A stretch of 11,364 bases of DNA from Candidatus Sumerlaeota bacterium (GTDB lineage: Bacteria; Sumerlaeota; Sumerlaeia; JADFCT01), in NCBI GenBank assembly GCA_017161665.1, contig JADFCT010000083.1:1-11364 (forward strand), written 5' to 3'. The notes under the pieces were generated by a model. The model was given only the letters and a program-made list of their open reading frames with translations, did no database searches and was not told the origin of the DNA. Made by a program: the position numbers and the translations under genes. Positions 6,900 to 11,364 of the stretch are shown piece by piece. Each line of letters opens with the position of its first letter. Within the stretch, counting starts at the first letter, position 1.

Positions 6900-7682
6900 A
6901 TGACAACTTTTTTGGAGCGACTGGAAACCATAACGCCACCGTCCGAGACCGTGGCGGTCTTTCGATTGGAGCAGAGCCATACCGTAATTAAAACCCCGCA
7001 GGGCGACATTATTCATATCGACCCCTTTATGTCACGGGTGGTTCGACCGGAGAATCATATACTGCCCGAGCCCGTGGCCTCGCCGGCGGAAACGCCGGCG
7101 GATTTGATTTTCTTGACGCATGACCATCGGGATCATATCGATGTCCACACATTAAAGCCTCTGATGGAGGGCAATCCGAAATGCCGGATCATCGCCCCCA
7201 CCGAGGGGTATCTGCGATGTGTCGATGCGGGCATTGATCCGACACGGATTCAACAGGTCTCCGTGGGAATGGAGGGGGAGATTCCGCCCTGTAATGTGCG
7301 GGTGGTTTATTCGGAAAACACCGAGCCGGAAAACGCCACCACCCACTTGGGGTATATCCTCGAAGTCGAAGGGGTGGTGATTTATCATTTGGGGGATACC
7401 AAAGCAGAACCGGATTCCTATCAAGAACGGCTGGAATCCATTCGGGATTTACGTCCAGACCTGTTGATTGTTCCCATTAATGATAAACATGCGAATCCCG
7501 GTCCACAGGGCGCGGCGCGTTTAGTGGAACTGGTGGATCCAGACCTTATCATTCCCTGTCATTACGATTGCTTTATCAGCAACTCTCTCGACCCTGAGTT
7601 GTTTATTCAGGCCTTGCCTGAAGCCCGTCGGTCTTCCGTGCGACGGGTCCAGCCCGGTGAAGGAATCATTGTCGGTCAATGA
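6900..7682 (+). CDS. UlaG-like metallo-beta-lactamase-fold metal-dependent hydrolase
   Basis: The 260-residue cytoplasmic protein has no signal peptide. The MBL metal-binding motif HxHxDH is present as THDHRDH (His74, His76, Asp78, His79), with further ligands probably His149 (TTHLGY), Asp166 (YHLGDT) and His221 (IPCHYD). The C-terminal pattern VPIND...IIPCHYDCF resembles the UlaG/UPF0173 branch, which includes L-ascorbate-6-phosphate lactonase, rather than the glyoxalase II or beta-lactamase branches. Hydrolysis of a lactone or phosphodiester-like substrate is inferred, and the true substrate is not readable. Its stop codon overlaps the start of the next gene by 4 bases (ATGA), indicating translational coupling. 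Confidence is high for the fold and moderate for the UlaG-like subgroup. Confidence 0.88.
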   Translation: MTTFLERLETITPPSETVAVFRLEQSHTVIKTPQGDIIHIDPFMSRVVRPENHILPEPVASPAETPADLIFLTHDHRDHIDVHTLKPLMEGNPKCRIIAPTEGYLRCVDAGIDPTRIQQVSVGMEGEIPPCNVRVVYSENTEPENATTHLGYILEVEGVVIYHLGDTKAEPDSYQERLESIRDLRPDLLIVPINDKHANPGPQGAARLVELVDPDLIIPCHYDCFISNSLDPELFIQALPEARRSSVRRVQPGEGIIVGQ

Positions 7683-8695
7683 AACACGTACACGACCTCT
7701 TTACGGATAGATGCGCGCTGGTCATTGGGTTGCTGCTGATCATCGGTGTTTGGCCCGCTTGGGGATCGGAGACTTCCGGGACGGCGCCGCTGAAATCGGA
7801 GGCGCCGTGGAAACGATTCGATGCCGAGCGGGCCTTTGGGTATTTGAAAAAACAGGTGGCTTTCGGTTCGCGCGTTCCGGGATCGCCCGCCCACAAACAG
7901 TGCCTGGACTGGATGGAAGATTTCTTTCGGAAAATGGGATACAAAACCCGAAAGCAAACCTTCCCGGGCCGTCCTTTCCTGATGGGCGGCAAGACGATTG
8001 AGGGGGTCAACCTTTTCGCTTACAGGGAAAACCCGTCCACACCCACCGTTCGCCTGGCCTTGTCAGCCCACTGGGACTGTCGGCCTTATGCGGACAGCGA
8101 CCCCAATCGTCGCTCTCGGTCCCTCCCCGTTCCGGGCGCCAATGACGCAGCCTCCGGTGTGGCCGTGCTTATGGAACTGGCGCGCCTGTTTCAGACGCAA
8201 CCCCCTCCAGCCGATTTTGTCTTTGTTCTTTTCGATCAGGAGGATGGTGGGCAGCGGTATAGTGATGTGGGCTGGTGTCTGGGCTCGCGTCATGCCGCGG
8301 AAAACTGGCCGAACGACCTGCCTATCGACTGGGGGATCAATCTGGATATGATCGGTGACCGCAATTTGCGTATTCGTGTGGACCCGACCAGCTTTCAGAA
8401 AGCCCGGGCCCAAACCCTCAAGATCTGGCGAGTTGGAATGCTGCGGTATCCGGAACATTTTTCTCAGACATTCTGGAGCGAAATTCTGGACGATCATATT
8501 CCCTTCCTTGATCGAGGCATTCCGTATGTGAATCTGATCGATTTCGAATACGACGCCTGGCATACCGTCCTTGACACGCCGGATCAATGTTCGGCCGAAA
8601 GTCTGCGAGTGGTGGGAGAGGTTGTCGCCGAGGTTGTCTATCGGGAAGGCGGCCCTCCGGAATCCGTCAAGCCGTCAACAGAGGGAACGCCATGA
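7679..8695 (+). CDS. Exported M28-family metalloenzyme, probable glutaminyl-peptide cyclotransferase
   Basis: The 338-residue protein starts with a signal peptide (hydrophobic core about residues 13-26, likely cleavage after AWG at 29), so it should act in the periplasm or outside. Motifs of the M28/glutaminyl cyclase fold follow in order: SAHWDCRPYAD (His131, Asp133), PGANDAASGVAVLMELAR (Asp156), FDQEDGG (Glu188 as the expected general base, Asp189 as a conservative zinc ligand), GSRHAA, NLDMIGD, DDHIPFLDRGIPY (271-283) and AWHTVLDT (His295). The HWD, GAND and DDHIPF/WHT combination is closer to glutaminyl cyclases, which form N-terminal pyroglutamate with a single zinc, than to two-zinc aminopeptidases. 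An M28 aminopeptidase remains possible. It overlaps both neighbours by ATGA. Upstream AAGGA is distant (14 bases), so coupling to the preceding gene probably drives translation. Confidence 0.85.
   Translation: MKHVHDLFTDRCALVIGLLLIIGVWPAWGSETSGTAPLKSEAPWKRFDAERAFGYLKKQVAFGSRVPGSPAHKQCLDWMEDFFRKMGYKTRKQTFPGRPFLMGGKTIEGVNLFAYRENPSTPTVRLALSAHWDCRPYADSDPNRRSRSLPVPGANDAASGVAVLMELARLFQTQPPPADFVFVLFDQEDGGQRYSDVGWCLGSRHAAENWPNDLPIDWGINLDMIGDRNLRIRVDPTSFQKARAQTLKIWRVGMLRYPEHFSQTFWSEILDDHIPFLDRGIPYVNLIDFEYDAWHTVLDTPDQCSAESLRVVGEVVAEVVYREGGPPESVKPSTEGTP
8681..8686 (+). promoter_or_regulatory. Ribosome binding site of the macrodomain gene
   Basis: GAGGGA, inside the end of the M28 gene, lies 5 bases before the ATG at 8692. 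It supports this start over an in-frame upstream ATG at 8587 that would overlap the M28 gene by over 100 bases. Confidence 0.7.
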
Positions 8696-9201
8696 ATGCA
8701 AGGATAGAAGTCATCCAGGGCGATATTACGCAACTGGATGTGGATGTGATTGTCAATGCGGCGAACGAAGGCTTGCGCGGCGGTGGGGGAGTGGACGGCG
8801 CGATTCACCGGGCCGCCGGATCGGAACCGTTACAGGCGGCCTGTCGCGAAATAGGATTTTGCGCCACCGGGCAGGCTTGCGTCACTCCTGGATTCAATTT
8901 GAAGGCGAAATGGATTGTTCATGCCGTCGGCCCTGTCTGGCGTGGTGGCCACACCAACGAAGACGCGCTGTTGGCTGGTTGCTACGCGTCCAGTCTGCGA
9001 TTGGCTGAGGATCAAGGCGCTCAGTCTATCGCCTTTCCGTGTATCAGCACGGGAGTGTATGGGTTTCCTTTCAAGCGCGCCCGGGATATTGCAATTCGCG
9101 AGGTCCGGACGTTTGCGGAGCGTGGGACTCTGGAACGGATCCTTTTTTGCTGCTTCAGCGCTTCGGATGCCGAATCCTACCGAGAAATCCTGGTTCCCTG
9201 A
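8692..9201 (+). CDS. ymdB: Macrodomain protein, YmdB-type O-acetyl-ADP-ribose deacetylase
   Basis: The 169-residue single-domain protein has the ADP-ribose-binding macrodomain signature: GDIT near residue 10 (Asp11), VIVNAANEGL (Asn22, Asn25), the glycine-rich loop GGGGVDGAIHRAAG (30-43, Asp35), VHAVGPVWRGG (76-86) and the distal loop ISTGVYGFP (118-126). Asn25 and Asp35 match the residues described as important for deacetylase activity in E. coli YmdB, and the length is close to that protein. The expected reaction is hydrolysis of O-acetyl-ADP-ribose or removal of ADP-ribose from proteins, in the cytoplasm. E. coli YmdB also modulates RNase III, which cannot be assumed here. The gene overlaps the preceding one by 4 bases (ATGA). 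Codon use looks like its neighbours. Confidence 0.93.
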   Translation: MNARIEVIQGDITQLDVDVIVNAANEGLRGGGGVDGAIHRAAGSEPLQAACREIGFCATGQACVTPGFNLKAKWIVHAVGPVWRGGHTNEDALLAGCYASSLRLAEDQGAQSIAFPCISTGVYGFPFKRARDIAIREVRTFAERGTLERILFCCFSASDAESYREILVP

Positions 9202-9268
9202 ATCAAATGGTTTTCGCGCCGGTTTCGATAAGGACTCGGCGCCGTAAGATACCCTTTTCAATTATCTC

Positions 9269-9290
9269 GCACAGGCAGGTGCTTTTTTTT
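9269..9290 (+). promoter_or_regulatory. Small hairpin and T8 tract directly abutting the aldolase start codon
   Basis: GCAC (9269-9272) can pair with GTGC (9279-9282) around a loop AGGCAG, followed at once by eight T (9283-9290) and then the ATG at 9291. The only Shine-Dalgarno-like bases (AGG, CAGG) lie in this element. It could be a weak terminator or attenuator, an accessibility switch for the ribosome, or simply a U-rich translation enhancer. The 4-pair stem is too short for a firm call. Confidence 0.35.
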
Positions 9291-9950
9291 ATGCGAAACT
9301 GGTCCACTCCCCTTGATGAAGTCGATTTATCGGAAGACGACAAGCGCGAATTAATGTGCGAAATCGGCCGTCGCTGTCACGAAATGCGTTTTACGGAAGC
9401 CAATGGTGGGAATATCTCTTGCCGTCTGGACGAAGAACGGATTCTTTGCACTCCCACCCTGATTTCAAAGGGACACATGACCCCCGACGATCTGGTGGTG
9501 ATCAATACGGATGGTCAGGTGATTGAGGGGCGCCGGCAGACGACCAGTGAAATACGGATTCATCTGTATGCTTTGGCCCAGCGTCCGGATATCCAGGCGG
9601 TGGTCCATGCGCATCCTCGAAGCGCGACGGCTTTTGCCATCGCCCGCCGCCCTCTGCCCCAGGGCGCTTTGCCTGAAATTGAATTTCACATGGGCCCGGT
9701 CCCGTTGGCCCGATTCGGTCGGGCCGGCACGCCCAAACTGGTTGAAACACTGGAACCCTATATTATGGAGGCCACCTCGATTTTACTGGCCCATCACGGG
9801 GCCATGACCTTGGGGACCGGTCTCATGGACGCCTATTGGAAAATGGAAGTCCTGGACGCCTATTGTGATACGGTTCTTCGCGCCCTGGCCTTGGGAACGA
9901 TTCAGGGGGTAACCCCTGAAGAGTACGAAGCCGGTGAGTGTTTTGAGTGA
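9291..9950 (+). CDS. Class II aldolase/adducin family protein, FucA-like sugar-phosphate aldolase
   Basis: The 219-residue protein is close in length to L-fuculose-1-phosphate aldolase (about 215). Motifs in order are ANGGNISCR (37-45, phosphate binding), TPTLISKGHM (54-63), TSEIRIH with the expected catalytic Glu87, VVHAHP with zinc ligands His106 and His108, and LLAHHGAMT where His169 is the third zinc ligand. The reaction would be zinc-dependent retro-aldol cleavage of a sugar phosphate to a C3 phosphate plus an aldehyde, or a related epimerisation. The exact substrate is not readable. The ATG at 9291 is chosen because similarity starts shortly after it; an in-frame GTG at 9279 is the alternative. 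It follows the macrodomain gene after 89 bases, the largest gap in the run, and may have its own control. Convergent with the reverse-strand radical SAM gene. Confidence 0.9.
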   Translation: MRNWSTPLDEVDLSEDDKRELMCEIGRRCHEMRFTEANGGNISCRLDEERILCTPTLISKGHMTPDDLVVINTDGQVIEGRRQTTSEIRIHLYALAQRPDIQAVVHAHPRSATAFAIARRPLPQGALPEIEFHMGPVPLARFGRAGTPKLVETLEPYIMEATSILLAHHGAMTLGTGLMDAYWKMEVLDAYCDTVLRALALGTIQGVTPEEYEAGECFE

Positions 9951-10127
9951 AGTAAAAACACATCGGCGGCGCCATTGGGAAACGAAAGAAACCACCACGG
10001 CGATCCCTTTCTGTGCTGTCTGTGCGCGCTGTTGGCTCGGGAGCCGCGGATGGCAAAACTGGAATGCAACCGTGGCTTCGGGTGTTCCGTCTTTACGGCC
10101 GGAAATCCCCTGAAAGAATAAGCGCTG
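9951..10127 (+). other. Intergenic stretch without a recognised gene
   Basis: The aldolase frame stays open after its TGA until a TAA at 10119-10121, but the 56 residues read there are Cys-rich, resemble nothing in the aldolase family and have no start with a ribosome site. The segment near 9975-10035, with ACCACCACGG followed by CTGTGCTGTCTGTG, recalls dispersed intergenic repeats with CACGGAG/CACAGAG cores known from several bacterial phyla, but too degenerate to call. It may also hold the old promoter of the methyltransferase relic that follows. Confidence 0.4.
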
Positions 10128-10353
10128 ATGAACCGATTTCTGCATGTGGGTTGCGGCTCGCTGCATAAAGAACAAAAACATCCCTGCCGGATTCACTCAA
10201 AGATCGCTCTGTGACGCCCTGCGTGACAGTGGTTTCGCCAAAACAGCAAGCCTCAGACAACAATTCGACTGACGCGCTTTGGCAAACAACAACGAAATCG
10301 ACGACGATCTATTGTGTCAATTGGCCATCCCCGATGCGCTTTCTGTTTCATAG
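10128..10353 (+). pseudogene. Relic of a class I SAM-dependent methyltransferase (internal deletion, frameshift, nonsense)
   Basis: From an ATG at 10128 the sequence reads MNRFLHVGCGSLHKEQ, the start and SAM-binding motif I of a class I methyltransferase; this frame stops at 10212-10214. From about 10186 a different frame reads GFTQRSLCDALRDSGFAK (10189-10242), then TASLRQQFD, a TGA at 10270, RALA, and a tail to TAG at 10351-10353. That resembles the C-terminal end of the same small methyltransferase type (GFT...L..AL...GF...R...FDLWALA). The roughly 130-150 central residues expected in a protein of about 200 are missing. The simplest reading is one out-of-frame internal deletion joining the two ends, followed by a nonsense mutation. 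Family assignment rests on remembered motif patterns, not a search. It lies between convergent genes and directly before a small terminator-like hairpin. Confidence 0.65.
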
Positions 10354-10370
10354 CCCGGGCGGGCGTTTTT
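10353..10370 (+). terminator. Short GC hairpin with T-run, candidate terminator of the forward operon/relic
   Basis: GCCC (10353-10356) pairs with GGGC (10361-10364) around the loop GGGC, followed by G and five T (10366-10370). It begins at the final G of the relic's TAG stop, as expected for that gene's own terminator, and would now also stop transcripts from the aldolase operon before they meet the convergent gene. The stem is short but fully G-C. Confidence 0.5.
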
Positions 10371-10397
10371 GTATGAAGCCTTTTCCCGTTGGGCCTT

Positions 10398-11364
10398 CTA
10401 GGATTCGCTGCGTTCCAACGGCTCATACCAATCGCCATTGGCTTTGAGTTGCGCCACGTCCTGTTCGGTGATGCCCCGCTCCTCCAGGGTCAGATAACAG
10501 GCCGGATCCCATCCGTTGGGGTCGCCGTAAGCCGCCGCGGCCCGAACGCGCAGGGAGCCGCCGCAGGCGTCGAACCACTTGCAACGCCGACATTGCCCTT
10601 TGATCGATTCGCGGCGATGTTTGAGCCCGTACATGATCGGATGGCTTTCATCCATCCAGATTTCGGAGAAGGGGCGTTCGCGGACGTTGCCCAGATTTTC
10701 GGTCATCCAGAATTGATCGGGGTGGACATTGCCTTGGAAGTCGATGTCGCCGATGCCCACGCCACTCGAATACATGCCGCCGCCGTTCCAGGTCAGGAGT
10801 TCCATGACCTGTTCGGCCCGTTCCGGATCGATTTCCTTGAGTTTCAGATAAATATAGATCCCGTCCACATGGTTATCGACGGTGAGGATTTCTTTGCCCA
10901 GGCCGCGTTTGTGAAAGTCGGCCGTGCGTTCAATCATGATGTCCATGGCCTGGCGGGTTTCCTCGTGGGTCAGGTCGTCCGCCGCCAGAGCCTGACCGCG
11001 ACCGGAGTAGGCCAGGTGGTAGAAGCAGGCGCGGTTGATGCCTTCGGCTTCAATGAAGTCGAAGATCCGGTGCATGTCCCGGGCGTTGTGTTTCGTCAGG
11101 GTCATGCGCAGGCCCACACGCTGGCCGACGTTGACACAATTGCGGAAGCCGACGAGTGTCTTCTCAAAAGCGCCGGGGTGGTGTCGGAACTTGTCGTTGA
11201 TCTCCCCGATCCCATCCAGACTGACGCCCACATACGAGAATCCGATGCGCTTGATTTCACGGGCAATGTCTTTTGTGATAAGCGTCCCGTTGGTCGAAAG
11301 TGTGCAGCGCAGGCCCAGCGACGAGGCGTCGGCGGCCAGCTCGAGCATGTCGGGACGCATGAGG
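10398..11364 (-). CDS. NirJ/AhbC-family radical SAM/SPASM tetrapyrrole-modifying protein (5' partial)
   Basis: The frame runs from the window end (11364) to a TAG at 10398-10400, giving 321 residues; the N-terminus with the radical SAM CxxxCxxC motif lies beyond the window. The first residues, LMRPDM, fit the end of the GGEPL-x-RPD segment, so about 70-80 residues are missing from a usual 390. Visible hallmarks are STNGTLIT, VGVSLDG, FYHLAYSGRGQ, LTVDNHVDGIY, SSGVGIGDID, GNVHPDQFW, GNVRERPFSEIW, and a C-terminal CxxCx5C (QCRRCKWFDACGG, codons 10592 to 10564) plus DPACYL for a second [4Fe-4S] cluster. This family contains NirJ (heme d1 synthesis) and AhbC (12,18-didecarboxysiroheme deacetylase of the siroheme-dependent heme pathway). 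The visible part cannot decide between them; AhbC would fit an organism using alternative heme synthesis. No partner genes are in the window, and it runs convergently to the forward operon. Confidence 0.9.
   Translation of the reverse strand, partial: LMRPDMLELAADASSLGLRCTLSTNGTLITKDIAREIKRIGFSYVGVSLDGIGEINDKFRHHPGAFEKTLVGFRNCVNVGQRVGLRMTLTKHNARDMHRIFDFIEAEGINRACFYHLAYSGRGQALAADDLTHEETRQAMDIMIERTADFHKRGLGKEILTVDNHVDGIYIYLKLKEIDPERAEQVMELLTWNGGGMYSSGVGIGDIDFQGNVHPDQFWMTENLGNVRERPFSEIWMDESHPIMYGLKHRRESIKGQCRRCKWFDACGGSLRVRAAAAYGDPNGWDPACYLTLEERGITEQDVAQLKANGDWYEPLERSES

Noticed and set aside
8063..8587. Reverse-strand open frame of 174 residues opposite the M28 gene
   Set aside because: The forward strand carries every expected M28/glutaminyl cyclase motif; the reverse frame is a shadow.
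9216..9242. GCGCCG/CGGCGC inverted repeat after the macrodomain gene as a terminator
   Set aside because: The 6-pair stem has a 15-base loop and the nearest T-run starts over 10 bases later, so it is not terminator-like.
10209..10229. 21-base imperfect hairpin (CTGT, ACGC / GCGT, ACAG with one G-G mismatch)
   Set aside because: It falls inside the methyltransferase relic's C-terminal coding fragment, has no following T-run, and is likely chance.
10211..10447. Forward open frame of 78 residues in the gap before the radical SAM gene
   Set aside because: Low-complexity Thr/Ser-rich translation without ribosome site; it overlaps the relic in another frame and runs into the reverse-strand gene.
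1..11364. CRISPR array, tRNA, rRNA, transposase or integrase
   Set aside because: I looked for repeat-spacer structure, tRNA-like cloverleaf and mobile-element genes and saw none.

Overview
The window is bacterial, moderately GC-rich and gene-dense, with mostly forward-strand genes. It carries one very large secreted modular protein, a pseudopilin-led run of metabolic genes, a degraded gene, and a convergent tetrapyrrole-type radical SAM gene. FG-GAP repeats, a caspase/legumain-like domain, a PPC domain, long Thr-Pro linkers and a GspG-like pilin opening with FTLIELL and NFLEAQ together recall large-proteome candidate phyla such as Sumerlaeota (BRC1), Hydrogenedentota or PVC relatives. That placement is an inference from protein style, not from any marker gene.

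Region by region: (1) 1-6123 is the 3' part of one giant reading frame, already open at base 1. It encodes eight FG-GAP/VCBS-type repeats, then a tandemly duplicated unit of caspase-like domain plus Ig-like domain, a PPC-like domain, an unassigned beta-rich stretch, a Thr-Pro linker of about 150 residues, and an unrecognised repetitive C-terminal region of about 390 residues. The first caspase-like domain keeps a His/Cys dyad; the second has lost both residues. (2) 6124-6250 holds a candidate terminator, a candidate promoter and a clear ribosome binding site. (3) 6251-9950 is a probable operon: a GspG-like pseudopilin, a UlaG-type metallo-beta-lactamase-fold hydrolase, an exported M28/glutaminyl-cyclase-like enzyme, a YmdB-type macrodomain and a class II aldolase. 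Two junctions are 4-base ATGA overlaps. (4) 9951-10397 looks empty but contains a relic of a class I methyltransferase: an N-terminal fragment with the SAM-binding motif and a C-terminal fragment in another frame, followed by a small GC hairpin and T-run. (5) 10398-11364, reverse strand, is the C-terminal part of a NirJ/AhbC-family radical SAM/SPASM protein whose N-terminus lies beyond the window.

Functionally, the giant protein is most likely exported and may act as a surface or extracellular protease/adhesin. The pseudopilin could belong to a type II secretion or type IV pilus-like apparatus, although nothing in the window ties the two together. The downstream enzymes look co-transcribed but do not form a known pathway. 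The UlaG-like and class II aldolase families do occur together in ascorbate catabolism (UlaG, UlaF), which makes carbohydrate metabolism one reasonable guess. The most notable observations are the active/inactive caspase-like tandem, the unassigned C-terminal repeat region and the methyltransferase relic.
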